Shown here piece after piece: positions 33,822 through 42,263 of a DNA stretch of 64,000 bases. Source of the DNA: GCA-2729495 sp037387125. GTDB lineage: Bacteria; Pseudomonadota; Gammaproteobacteria; Steroidobacterales; GCA-2729495. The position numbers and the translations under genes were made by a program. The stretch spans positions 35,969 to 99,968 of the forward strand of contig JARRLL010000016.1 in assembly GCA_037387125.1 (NCBI GenBank). Reading direction: 5' to 3'. The notes under the pieces were generated by a model. The model ran no database searches. It had not been told where the DNA came from and saw only the letters and a program-made list of their open reading frames with translations. How positions within the stretch are numbered: position 1 is the stretch's first letter; every line of letters starts with the position of its first letter.

Positions 33822-33947
33822 GGCACCCGCAGGGTGCCTTTTTTATTACCAGTGTGAGGGTGTGTGGACGAACCCACTGGGGCTCGACTCGGTTCCGCCA
33901 GGTGAATCGCACAGCGATGCAGCTGGCGGGGAGAGCGACGCAGGCGC
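33822..33947 (+). repeat. 126-bp direct repeat, copy 2
   Basis: Second copy of the terminator-led unit, ending on the first base of the reverse-strand stop codon of the lipoprotein gene at 33947. The T-to-C change breaks one pair of the CGAACCC hairpin; the G-to-A change falls in a loop. Confidence 0.95.
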
Positions 33948-34630
33948 TACTTTACGACTCTGTCCGTCCTTAAGCGCCGCGCGATGACATCGCTCAGCAG
34001 CTCAATAACCTCGGTCAGCGTTTCCTGTTTTCTCGCAGTACTCACGACTGTATATACATTCTTACCGCTGGCCGCACTGTATACGTCGGTTGTCAACACC
34101 GTCGTATACTCTGTCGTGATGTAGACCGGTTCGATGTTTTCTTCGTAGTCGCGCAGGAAAACATTACCCTGCCTAGGTGTCGGCACCATCCCGGCGCCGG
34201 TGGCCTGCTCGAACTCAATCGCATCGCTTCTGCCGCCTGATTCGACAGCCTTAACGTCCAGTGACGAGACCGTAGTTACAATGACGGCATCTGCGCCGGT
34301 CTCACTGACCAGGCGGCGCATGTTTTCTTCATCGATTGCCTGTTTCGATTTCATGAGCCTCGCGCTGGGCCAGGCCATGGTTTCATCATTTCGCAAGCCT
34401 GCCGCGACTGCATCTTCGAAGCTCATTCGTTTATCCACGTTGTCGGTGACGGCGACGACAATAACTTTCCTGAACTCCCGGTCTGCGCGGTTTTGCTCGT
34501 GCCATGCGGAGGAAACCGTGGTATTGCTAGCGCATCCGCCGGCTAGCAAGCCTGCGAAAACGCTTATAAGCGGCAAAGAGATTAATGACCGCTTAGAAAC
34601 GCGGCCGCTATGACGGTGAGGTTGCTGCAA
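33947..34630 (-). CDS. Hypothetical lipoprotein
   Basis: The 227-residue protein has a signal peptide with lipobox LAGGC (about residue 33) and a basic N-terminus. The mature part alternates beta and helix: FRKVIVVAVTDNVDKRMSFEDAV, TGADAVIVTTVSSLD, then TTEYTTVLTTDVYSAASGKNVYTVVSTARK and a C-terminal helix ending RRLRTDRVVK. The fold pattern resembles small periplasmic lipoproteins of the DUF4136 or LptE/CsgG-adjacent kind, but I do not recognise a family. Its stop codon lies on the edge of the 126-bp repeat, so the repeat may have reshaped its end. Confidence 0.75.
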   Translation of the reverse strand: MQQPHRHSGRVSKRSLISLPLISVFAGLLAGGCASNTTVSSAWHEQNRADREFRKVIVVAVTDNVDKRMSFEDAVAAGLRNDETMAWPSARLMKSKQAIDEENMRRLVSETGADAVIVTTVSSLDVKAVESGGRSDAIEFEQATGAGMVPTPRQGNVFLRDYEENIEPVYITTEYTTVLTTDVYSAASGKNVYTVVSTARKQETLTEVIELLSDVIARRLRTDRVVK

Positions 34631-34784
34631 GTCAGTAATCCATTATTCTTGCTAGGGTTATCCATGCTGGCAAACTTTTGCTTTGTTTGCAAAGCGCTGC
34701 CTGGGAGTATGCTGCTAAGCATTTTCAGACGCTAATTATAACGCAGAGCTTGCTCCTGAAAGCCGCACCGCATACTCTTTATTC

Positions 34785-34893
34785 GGGTCTGCGCCGGTCC
34801 CCTCGCGACGGCCAACCGTGAACTCCGTCAGGCCCGGAAGGGAGCAGCGGTAGCGGGGGTGCCGGGCGCCGGGGTGTGGCTGGCGCGGACCTT
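34785..34893 (+). ncRNA. ffs: 4.5S RNA of the signal recognition particle
   Basis: The conserved SRP apical loop GTCAGGCCCGGAAGGGAGCA (34826-34845) is present. The ends pair over 11 bp (34785-34795 with 34882-34892, with G-U wobbles), giving the ~109-nt bacterial short form. It is the RNA partner of Ffh. It lies just upstream of dnaX, a usual position. The surrounding gap (34631-34947) holds no other feature that I can support. Confidence 0.95.
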
Positions 34894-34947
34894 TCATCCT
34901 ACTGCAGCTAAAATGATCTCTAGATCACCTCCGCCGGACTGTAAACA

Positions 34948-36537
34948 ATGAGTTATCTTGCGCTCGCCAGAAAATGGCGGCCAAAAATATTTGCCGACGT
35001 AGCTGGGCAGGACCATATTGTCCGGGCCCTCGTCAACGCGTTGCAGACCGAAAGGGTTCACCATGCCTATTTGTTTGCCGGTACCCGCGGTATTGGCAAA
35101 ACTACCGTAGCGCGTATTCTCGCCAAGGCCCTGAATTGCGAGTCAGGCGTCCGGGCCGAACCCTGCGGCGAATGTTCGGCCTGTGTGAGTATCGATGAGG
35201 GCCGCTTTGTTGACCTTATCGAAGTCGACGCGGCATCGCGCACCAAGGTAGAGCAGACTCGCGAGTTGCTGGAAAACGTCCAGTACACACCAACCTCGGG
35301 AAGATTCAAGGTTTATCTTATAGATGAAGTGCACATGCTTTCCGCCAGTTCTTTCAATGCGCTGCTTAAAACGCTGGAAGAGCCCCCGCCGCACGTAAAA
35401 TTTTTGCTGGCCACCACGGACCCGCAAAAGCTTCCGGTTACAGTCCTGTCCCGGTGCTTGCAATTCAACCTGAAACGATTGCCGAGCGCGCTGATCATCG
35501 ATCGCATGACTCTGATTTGTGCAGCAGAGAAAATAAAGTTTGATGCCGGCGCGCTTGCGCGTATTGCGCGGGCTGCTTCGGGCAGTATGCGCGATGCACT
35601 CAGTCTGCTTGATCAGGCGGTCGCATTTGGTGACGGCAAGCTGCAGGAAGCTGAAGTTGCAGAGATGCTCGGCGGTCTGGATCAGCGTCATCTCAACGAG
35701 ATTATCCAGTGCCTGGCAGCCGCTGACGCAGTCGCTTTGATGGAGCAGACCAAAGCTTTGCAGGAATTGGTGCCGGACTACGAGTCTATTCTTGATGATC
35801 TGGCGATGACTTTGCAGCAGATCGCGGTCGTGCAAATAGCCGGCGCAGACAGTCTCGACGAAGACGCCGATCATGCCGTACTCGGCGGTTTTGCCGAAGC
35901 GCTGAGTCCTGATCTCGTCCAGCTTTACTATCAAATAGCCGTCACAGGGCGGCGTGATCTTAATCTTGCGCCCGACCCGCGCGTTGGATTTGAAATGACC
36001 CTGCTGAGGATGCTCGCTTTCAGCCCCATGGAGCAAACAGCCGCGCCGGTCAGGTCCAGCGCATCAGGCGGCGCATCGGCGCCGGCGGTTAAGCCGCGTG
36101 CTAAGAAACCGGAGGCATCTGCAAAAAAGGCCGCCAGTATTTCCGGTGATGCGGGCTGGATCGATATCGTCGCCGCGCTTGAGCTGAAGGGCGCAGCGCG
36201 GCAGCTTGCCGACAACTGTGCAATGGTTGAGCGCAGCGACACCGGTATTAGTCTGACTGTGAGTCGCTCAAGTGAGCACTTGCTGACTCAGCAAATGCAG
36301 AAACGCCTTGCAGAGGCGGTGCAGGGAAAACTGGGCGCCGGTATGCAGGTGCAATTTTCTGTAGTCGATGATGAAATTGAGACAGTAGCGACGCGCGAGG
36401 CGGATAAATCGGCAGAGCAGTTGGCAGAGGCTCGTGATTCAATAACCAATGATCCAAACGTTCGCAATTTGATGGATACGTTCGGGGCTGAGGTCGAGCC
36501 AGAGTCGATACAGCCAGTCCAAGGCTCGCAAAAGTAG
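34948..36537 (+). CDS. dnaX: DNA polymerase III subunits tau and gamma
   Basis: Clamp-loader ATPase of 529 residues. It begins MSYLALARKWRPKIFADVAGQ and has Walker A GTRGIGKTT, the zinc cysteines CESGVRAEPCGECSAC, Walker B YLIDEVHML and the SRC motif (SRCLQFNLKRLP). Domain III follows, then an Ala/Lys-rich linker and a shorter-than-E. coli C-terminal tau region. A slippery sequence at 36123-36129 would give a truncated gamma of about 400 residues. ybaB starts 26 bp after the stop with a good ribosome binding site. Confidence 0.96.
   Translation: MSYLALARKWRPKIFADVAGQDHIVRALVNALQTERVHHAYLFAGTRGIGKTTVARILAKALNCESGVRAEPCGECSACVSIDEGRFVDLIEVDAASRTKVEQTRELLENVQYTPTSGRFKVYLIDEVHMLSASSFNALLKTLEEPPPHVKFLLATTDPQKLPVTVLSRCLQFNLKRLPSALIIDRMTLICAAEKIKFDAGALARIARAASGSMRDALSLLDQAVAFGDGKLQEAEVAEMLGGLDQRHLNEIIQCLAAADAVALMEQTKALQELVPDYESILDDLAMTLQQIAVVQIAGADSLDEDADHAVLGGFAEALSPDLVQLYYQIAVTGRRDLNLAPDPRVGFEMTLLRMLAFSPMEQTAAPVRSSASGGASAPAVKPRAKKPEASAKKAASISGDAGWIDIVAALELKGAARQLADNCAMVERSDTGISLTVSRSSEHLLTQQMQKRLAEAVQGKLGAGMQVQFSVVDDEIETVATREADKSAEQLAEARDSITNDPNVRNLMDTFGAEVEPESIQPVQGSQK
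36111..36149 (+). promoter_or_regulatory. Predicted -1 programmed frameshift signal in dnaX
   Basis: The heptamer A AAA AAG (36123-36129) is in the same reading phase as in E. coli (GCA AAA AAG). A GGAGG (36111-36115) lies 7 bases upstream, the same distance as the stimulatory Shine-Dalgarno in E. coli dnaX. After a -1 shift, translation adds G-R-Q-Y-F-R and stops at TGA 36147-36149. I do not see an obviously strong downstream hairpin. Confidence 0.75.
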
Positions 36538-36563
36538 CAGACAAGAAACTGTTTGAGGTGTAA

Positions 36564-36887
36564 ATGAAGAACCCACTCGGTAATTTGATGAAACAGGCCC
36601 AGCAGATGCAGGAGCAGATGCAGAACGCGCAGGCGGAGCTCGGCAATCTTGAGGTGCAGGGCGAGGCAGGAGGCGGGATGGTCTCACTGACGATGACCTG
36701 TCGCCACGAAGTGCGAAATATCACGATAGATCCTGTATTGCTCGGCGAAGACAAGGATATGCTCGAGGACGTTCTTGTCGCGGCATTCAACGACGCATTG
36801 CGCAAAGTAGAAAAAACGACCCAGGAGAAATACTCGGGTATGACTGCGGGGTTGAATCTGCCTGGCGGCATGAAGTTGCCGTTTTAG
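36564..36887 (+). CDS. ybaB: YbaB/EbfC nucleoid-associated protein
   Basis: Small DNA-binding protein of 107 residues found between dnaX and recR. It starts MKNPLGNLMKQAQQMQEQMQ and has the family features EVQGEAGGGMVSLTMTCRHEV, ITIDP and DVLVAAFNDALRKVE. GAGGTG precedes the ATG by 6 bases. Length is normal. Confidence 0.95.
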   Translation: MKNPLGNLMKQAQQMQEQMQNAQAELGNLEVQGEAGGGMVSLTMTCRHEVRNITIDPVLLGEDKDMLEDVLVAAFNDALRKVEKTTQEKYSGMTAGLNLPGGMKLPF

Positions 36888-36899
36888 CGGAACACTGCC

Positions 36900-37505
36900 G
36901 TGGCATATTCTCCCGTTCTCCAGAAACTACTGAAGTCGCTGCGGTGTTTGCCCGGTGTAGGCCCCCGGACAGCTCAGAGGATGGCCTTTCACTTACTGGA
37001 AAGAGACCGTGACGGCGCCCGGTTTCTGTCTGAGGCCCTTGCAGAGGGGCTCGAAAAGATTGGCGAGTGTGAGCACTGTCGAATGCTTGCTGAAGATTCG
37101 CTCTGCTGGATTTGCGCTTCGGCCGACCGCGATCCGTCGAGTATTTGTGTTGTTGAGTCGCCGGCGGATGTGCTCGCCATAGAAGATGCCGGAATCTTTC
37201 GTGGCAGGTATTTCGTCCTGCAGGGACGCCTTTCGCCGCTCGACGGCATCGGGCCTGAGGAATTGGGCCTTGATTTGTTTGAGCGGCTCGTCGCCGGCGG
37301 CAAGGTGCAGGAAGTTATTCTTGCGACCAGTGCTACTGTGGAAGGTGAAGCGACGGCGGGTTACTTAGCGGCCAGAGCGCAGAGCCATAATGTCAGCGCA
37401 ACCCGCATCGCTCATGGCGTTCCCATCGGTGGTGAGCTCGAGTATGTCGACCGAAATACGCTTTCGCGTGCAATCGCCGAACGGCATACGGTCGAGCCCC
37501 GCTAA
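36900..37505 (+). CDS. recR: Recombination mediator RecR
   Basis: Works with RecF and RecO to load RecA on gapped DNA. The 201-residue protein starts at GTG 36900. It has the HhH motif LPGVGPRTAQRMAFHLL, a four-Cys zinc finger (CEHCRMLAEDSLCWIC) and a Toprim domain (ICVVESPADVLAIED, GGELEYVD). Normal length. Its stop overlaps the rsgA stop on the other strand by 4 bp. Confidence 0.96.
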   Translation: MAYSPVLQKLLKSLRCLPGVGPRTAQRMAFHLLERDRDGARFLSEALAEGLEKIGECEHCRMLAEDSLCWICASADRDPSSICVVESPADVLAIEDAGIFRGRYFVLQGRLSPLDGIGPEELGLDLFERLVAGGKVQEVILATSATVEGEATAGYLAARAQSHNVSATRIAHGVPIGGELEYVDRNTLSRAIAERHTVEPR

Positions 37506-38407
37506 CCGGGCGACTGCTGGTCCTTGAGCTGTGCGGCGCTATTACGTAGCCGCTTGTAGCTCGCATAGCGGCGCGCATCCAGCCGCCCGCTTTCCACCGC
37601 CTGTTTTACTGCGCAGTCGGGTTCTCTCAAATGCTGGCAATCGCCGAACCGGCAGCCGTGCGCAAGTTTGCGGATTTCCACGAATCCTGTCTGCACGTCT
37701 TTAACATCGTCGATGGATGGCGCGAAATCGCGAACTCCTGGGGAGTCTATAAGCCGACCGCCGGTTGTCAGCCTATGCATGAAAGATGCCGTCGTCGTGT
37801 GCTTTCCCTCGCGACTGGCGTCACTGAGTTTGCCGGTAGCCACGGCAGCGTTCGGAGCGAGCTGATTAATTAGCGACGATTTCCCGACGCCGGATTGACC
37901 GACGAGCATCGCTGTACCGTCGCCGATTGTATCTAGAAGTTCGGTAACACCTTTGCCGGTAGCCGCCGAACAGCGCAGGACTCGGTAACCTAGTTCTTCG
38001 TAGGCGCTCAACTCCGCCGGCAGCAGGGGGTCGATGTCCGACTTGTTCCATACGAGGAAAGCCGGGACATCGAGGATTTCGGCCGCGCAAAGATAACGAT
38101 CAGCTATATAAAAGTCCGGAGTGGGTTGTGGCGCCAGCACTATTGCAAGACAGGTTAGATTAGCCGCCAGGGTCTCGGGGCGACCTCGTGCGTCGGCCCG
38201 GACCAGCGCATTTTTTCGTGCCAGTACTGTTGTAACCAAAGCGTCATCGGACTGATCAGATTTCTGCCAGTTGACCAGATCCCCGCAGACAGGCCTCAGT
38301 TTGCGGCCTTTCAAAACGTATCTGTGCTGAATGCCATTTGCGTCGGACAGCACGCCCCGGCGCCCATAGCTCGCAATAACGAGTCCCTCCCGGGTTTCTG
38401 CGGTCAT
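37502..38407 (-). CDS. rsgA: Ribosome small-subunit GTPase RsgA
   Basis: Late 30S assembly GTPase with circularly permuted G motifs: G4 VWNKSDID comes before G1 GQSGVGKSSLIN, and G3 is DSPGVRDF. An N-terminal OB fold and a C-terminal zinc domain (CRFGDCQHLREPDC with a preceding His) complete the family layout. The 301 residues are slightly shorter than E. coli (350). It is divergent from orn, as in many Gammaproteobacteria. Confidence 0.96.
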   Translation of the reverse strand: MTAETREGLVIASYGRRGVLSDANGIQHRYVLKGRKLRPVCGDLVNWQKSDQSDDALVTTVLARKNALVRADARGRPETLAANLTCLAIVLAPQPTPDFYIADRYLCAAEILDVPAFLVWNKSDIDPLLPAELSAYEELGYRVLRCSAATGKGVTELLDTIGDGTAMLVGQSGVGKSSLINQLAPNAAVATGKLSDASREGKHTTTASFMHRLTTGGRLIDSPGVRDFAPSIDDVKDVQTGFVEIRKLAHGCRFGDCQHLREPDCAVKQAVESGRLDARRYASYKRLRNSAAQLKDQQSPG

Positions 38408-38485
38408 GCGGTTTTTCCCGGGACGATTCGCTTGGCGGGTGCGATGCTAGAATAGAACAGATTAAGGGTTAGTGGGATGTAGGGC

Positions 38486-39043
38486 ATGAATGTGAAGGCA
38501 GGTCACCTGATATGGGTCGATCTCGAAATGACGGGTTTGGATACGACTTCGGATTCTATCATTGAGATCGCCACCATCGTGACGGATGCGGGGTTGGAAG
38601 TTCTGGCGGAGGGTCCGGTCATTGCTGTTCATCAGGCTGATGATATTCTGGCTCGAATGGATGAGTGGAATACTCGGCAGCATACTCAATCGGGTCTGGT
38701 CCGGCGTGTGCGTGAGAGCGCCATGAGTGCCGCTGACGCTGAACGAGAGACGCTGGAGTTTCTCCGCCAATGGGTCGACGCCGGCGCATCGCCCATGTGC
38801 GGAAACAGCATTTGCCAGGATCGCCGTTTTATGGCGCGGGAAATGCCGGAGCTGGAAGCGTTTTTTCACTACCGCAATCTGGATGTCAGCAGCCTGAAGA
38901 TTCTTGCGGGAATGTGGGCCCCGGAGATTGCAGCGGGCTTCGTCAAACAGTCGGCGCATCTGGCGCTGGAAGATATACGTGATTCAATAGCGGAATTACG
39001 CCATTACCGTGACTTTTTCCTGCGCGTCTCCATTGCCGGTTGA
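38486..39043 (+). CDS. orn: Oligoribonuclease
   Basis: DEDDh exonuclease that degrades two-to-five-nucleotide RNAs, including pGpG. The 185-residue protein has ExoI WVDLEMTGLD (D12, E14), ExoII GNSICQDRRFM and ExoIII HLALEDIRDSIAEL, the last with the conserved His and Asp. Normal length and context next to rsgA. Confidence 0.96.
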   Translation: MNVKAGHLIWVDLEMTGLDTTSDSIIEIATIVTDAGLEVLAEGPVIAVHQADDILARMDEWNTRQHTQSGLVRRVRESAMSAADAERETLEFLRQWVDAGASPMCGNSICQDRRFMAREMPELEAFFHYRNLDVSSLKILAGMWAPEIAAGFVKQSAHLALEDIRDSIAELRHYRDFFLRVSIAG

Positions 39044-39122
39044 GGCTGAGGGCAGGATTTCAGCGAGCACGACCGAATGTGCTAGAGTCGCAAACTGCTG
39101 ACTCAGGGGAGATGCTTTAAAA

Positions 39123-39830
39123 GTGCCGCTTCATCTTGAAAATCAGGTTTTTTCGGGGCGATTATTCGCGCTGTTACTGCTGACCGCCGGTTTGTTTGCC
39201 CCCCAATCCCCGGTTCACGCCGAGGATCGTTGGGTTACCGATCAATTTGAGGTGATGATGCGATCGGGCAAGAGCACCCAGCAGTCTATCGTTCGTCAGC
39301 TAAAAAGCGGTACCCAGGTCGAGGTTCTTGAAACCGATAAGGAGGCTGGGTACACGCGCGTAAAAGTTGGCTCAGGCGCTGAGGGTTGGGTTTTAACCCG
39401 CTATCTGCAGCGGCAACCGCCGGCTCGCCTGCAGGTGCCGGATCTTGAGGCTCGATTGCGGGCTAGTGACGAGCAAAAGAAAAAGCTCAGAGAGCAAGCC
39501 GCATCGCTGCAGCAAGAGCGCAATCAGCTGCAGCGCCAGCTCGATGAGCTTCAGTCGAACAATACATCCACGCAAAAGCAACTGGAACGGATTACCAGGC
39601 TGTCCGCCGACACGGTCGCGGTGGATGAGCAAAACAGGCAGTTGAAACAGCGCCTGGTCGATAGTGAGCGACAGATAGATGAATTGACGGCAGAGAACCG
39701 ACAGCTCGCGAGCCGTGCTAACCGTGAATGGTTTCTGATTGGCGGCGCAGTTCTGATGGCGGGCTTGCTGCTTGGGCTGATACTGCCTCGTATTCGCTGG
39801 AAAAAGAAATCGTCATGGAGCGATTTCTAG
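39123..39830 (+). CDS. SH3-domain coiled-coil membrane protein (TIGR04211/YgiM-like)
   Basis: The 235-residue protein starts at GTG 39123 with a signal peptide (to about residue 34, PVHAED). An SH3b domain follows (about 35-100; MMRSGKSTQQSIVRQLKSG, then GWVLTRYLQ), a long coiled coil (about 108-198) and a single C-terminal helix (WFLIGGAVLMAGLLLGLILP) with a basic tail. That is the architecture of the YgiM-like family. It is probably anchored in the inner membrane with the SH3 domain in the periplasm. The role is not established. Confidence 0.9.
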   Translation: MPLHLENQVFSGRLFALLLLTAGLFAPQSPVHAEDRWVTDQFEVMMRSGKSTQQSIVRQLKSGTQVEVLETDKEAGYTRVKVGSGAEGWVLTRYLQRQPPARLQVPDLEARLRASDEQKKKLREQAASLQQERNQLQRQLDELQSNNTSTQKQLERITRLSADTVAVDEQNRQLKQRLVDSERQIDELTAENRQLASRANREWFLIGGAVLMAGLLLGLILPRIRWKKKSSWSDF

Positions 39831-39850
39831 TATTTGCAGATTGCTTTCGC

Positions 39851-42220
39851 CTAAATCTTCTTTCCGGCCAGATGCATCCAGGTCTCCACAACGCTATCAG
39901 GGTTCAGCGACATGCTTTCGATGCCTTGTTCGAGCAGCCAATACGCAAGGTCTGGGTGGTCTGACGGTCCCTGACCGCAAATACCAACGTATTTCCCTTG
40001 CGCAACACATGCGTCTATCGCCATTTTCAGTAAGGCTTTGACTGCCGGGTTTCGCTCATCAAAAAGCTCAGCTATCAGCCCGGAGTCGCGGTCGAGCCCA
40101 AGTGTAAGCTGAGTCATGTCATTTGACCCAATCGACATGCCATCAAAATATTCCAGAAAATCAGCAGCAAGTAATGCGTTGCTTGGTAATTCACACATCA
40201 TTATCACGCGTAATTCATTTTCGCCACGCCTGAGGCCGAATTCAGCCATCAGTTCAGTTACGCGACGCGCCTCATCTACCGTGCGAACGAATGGGATCAT
40301 GATCTGCACGTTGTTAAGGCCCATGTCTTCGCGCACGCGCTTAAGCGCCTTGCATTCCAGCTCAAAGCAAGGCTTAAAGTCAGTTGAGACGTAACGAGAC
40401 GCGCCGCGGAAACCCAGCATTGGGTTTTCTTCATCTGGTTCGTAATCTTTACCGCCAATCAGATTTGCGTACTCGTTCGATTTAAAATCTGACATACGAA
40501 CAATGACCGGTTCGGGAGCGAAAGCCGCCGCTATGCAGGCTACACCTTCGCTAAGTTTGTCGATAAAGAATTCGATGGGGTCCTCGTGTCCGGCCATCTG
40601 CTCCCTTATGGAATGCTTTAAGTCATCTGCGAGTTGGTCGAATTCCAGTAGTGCTTTCGGATGCACACCGATCATCCGGTTAATAATGAACTCCAGTCGC
40701 GCCAGACCTACTCCGCGATTTGGTATGTTTGCAAAAGCGAAGGCACGGTCCGGGTTGCCAACGTTCATCATTATCTTTACGGGAATTTCCGGCAGTTGCT
40801 GTAATTCGATCTTCTGCTTTTCAAAATCCAGTTGCCCGTCATAAACAAAGCCTTCATCACCTTCCGCGCACGACACTGTAACTGCCTGCCCATCGGCAAT
40901 ATCGCCGGTGGCATTGCCACAGCCAACGACAGCCGGTATCCCCAGTTCGCGCGCTATGATCGCGGCATGACAAGTGCGTCCGCCGCGGTTTGTGACGATG
41001 GCTGACGCCCGTTTCATGACCGGCTCCCAATCGGGGTCGGTCATGTCGGCGACGAGAACATCACCAGGCTGAATCCGATCCATGTCCGCGACGTCGTCGA
41101 TTATTTTTGCGATACCTGAGCCTATCTTCTGGCCGATAGCCCGACCCTGCGTCACGATGCCTGACTTGTTGCGCAACGTGTAGCGTTGTATAGATTGGCC
41201 TTGGCGGCTTTGCACCGTTTCCGGCCGCGCCTGCAACAAATATATCTGGTCATCCACACCGTCTTTGGCCCACTCAATATCCATCGGTCTGCCGTAGTGC
41301 TCTTCTACGCTGAGCGCATAGCGGGCCAGCGTCTCTGCGTCTTCATCAGACAGGCAAAACCGGCGTGAATCCGCATCAGTAACTTCCACCGTGCGAACGT
41401 ATTCTCCCGACGACGGGTCGTCGTTATAAACCATCTTTAATGCTTTGCTGCCGAGATTACGCCGAATAATCGATCGTTTACCCGCCCGCAAGGATGGTTT
41501 GTAGACATAGAACTCATCCGGGTTGACTGCGCCCTGAACGACTGACTCGCCAAGACCCCAGGCCGCAGTAATGAAAACCAGGTCGCGGAAGCCCGACTCC
41601 GTATCCAGGGTGAACATGACGCCGCTACTGGCGAGGTCGGATCGCACCATTCGTTGCACGCCTACCGACAATGCAACCTCCCGGTGACTGAACCCGTTGT
41701 GGACGCGATAGGCGATCGCACGGTCGGTATAGAGTGATGCGTAGACGTGGATAACTGATTTCAGCAGCTGTTCCAGTCCTCTGACGTTCAGTAAAGTTTC
41801 CTGCTGACCGGCAAAAGAGGCGTCCGGGAGGTCCTCGGCGGTCGCCGAAGAGCGCACGGCTACTGAAAATGACTCATTTTCGCCAGCGCTCATCTGCTCC
41901 CAGGCGCTGACGATGTCCTGGTGAACTTCGTCGGGTAGCGGGGCCTGCAGCAGCCACTGACGAATCTGTTCGCCGGACTTCTTTAGCTGCTCGATGTTGT
42001 CAACGTTAAGTTTCGTCAACAATTGATCGATTCTGTCGGCCAGCCCCTCATGCTCAAGATACTTTCTGTAGGCCGCCGCAGTCGTCGCGAAGCCTCCGGG
42101 AACCTTGACGCCGGAACGCGACAGGCTTGTGATCATCTCTCCAAGTGAGGCATTCTTGCCGCCTACGACCTCTAAATCATCCAGCGTTAGCTGGTCCAGC
42201 GGAATTACATAAGGCTCCAA
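39851..42220 (-). CDS. ppsA: Phosphoenolpyruvate synthase
   Basis: Makes PEP from pyruvate with ATP to AMP and phosphate, the first step of gluconeogenesis. The 789-residue enzyme has the N-terminal ATP-grasp-like domain (GGKNASLGEMI), the phosphohistidine domain (GGRTCHAAIIARELGIPAVVG, catalytic His) and the C-terminal PEP-binding domain with the catalytic Cys in GICGQGPSD. Normal length. It is divergent from its regulator ppsR, with only 43 bp between start codons. Confidence 0.97.
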   Translation of the reverse strand: MEPYVIPLDQLTLDDLEVVGGKNASLGEMITSLSRSGVKVPGGFATTAAAYRKYLEHEGLADRIDQLLTKLNVDNIEQLKKSGEQIRQWLLQAPLPDEVHQDIVSAWEQMSAGENESFSVAVRSSATAEDLPDASFAGQQETLLNVRGLEQLLKSVIHVYASLYTDRAIAYRVHNGFSHREVALSVGVQRMVRSDLASSGVMFTLDTESGFRDLVFITAAWGLGESVVQGAVNPDEFYVYKPSLRAGKRSIIRRNLGSKALKMVYNDDPSSGEYVRTVEVTDADSRRFCLSDEDAETLARYALSVEEHYGRPMDIEWAKDGVDDQIYLLQARPETVQSRQGQSIQRYTLRNKSGIVTQGRAIGQKIGSGIAKIIDDVADMDRIQPGDVLVADMTDPDWEPVMKRASAIVTNRGGRTCHAAIIARELGIPAVVGCGNATGDIADGQAVTVSCAEGDEGFVYDGQLDFEKQKIELQQLPEIPVKIMMNVGNPDRAFAFANIPNRGVGLARLEFIINRMIGVHPKALLEFDQLADDLKHSIREQMAGHEDPIEFFIDKLSEGVACIAAAFAPEPVIVRMSDFKSNEYANLIGGKDYEPDEENPMLGFRGASRYVSTDFKPCFELECKALKRVREDMGLNNVQIMIPFVRTVDEARRVTELMAEFGLRRGENELRVIMMCELPSNALLAADFLEYFDGMSIGSNDMTQLTLGLDRDSGLIAELFDERNPAVKALLKMAIDACVAQGKYVGICGQGPSDHPDLAYWLLEQGIESMSLNPDSVVETWMHLAGKKI

Positions 42221-42263
42221 CAGAGGCTCCCTTGTGTATCTGGGTTAAATTGAACTTCTATCC

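Noticed and set aside
33468..33947. An intact prophage or genomic island using the tRNA-Ser 3' end as attachment site
   Set aside because: The 19-bp copy is suggestive, but there is no integrase or phage gene nearby and only 200 bp separates the two copies. At most it is a remnant.
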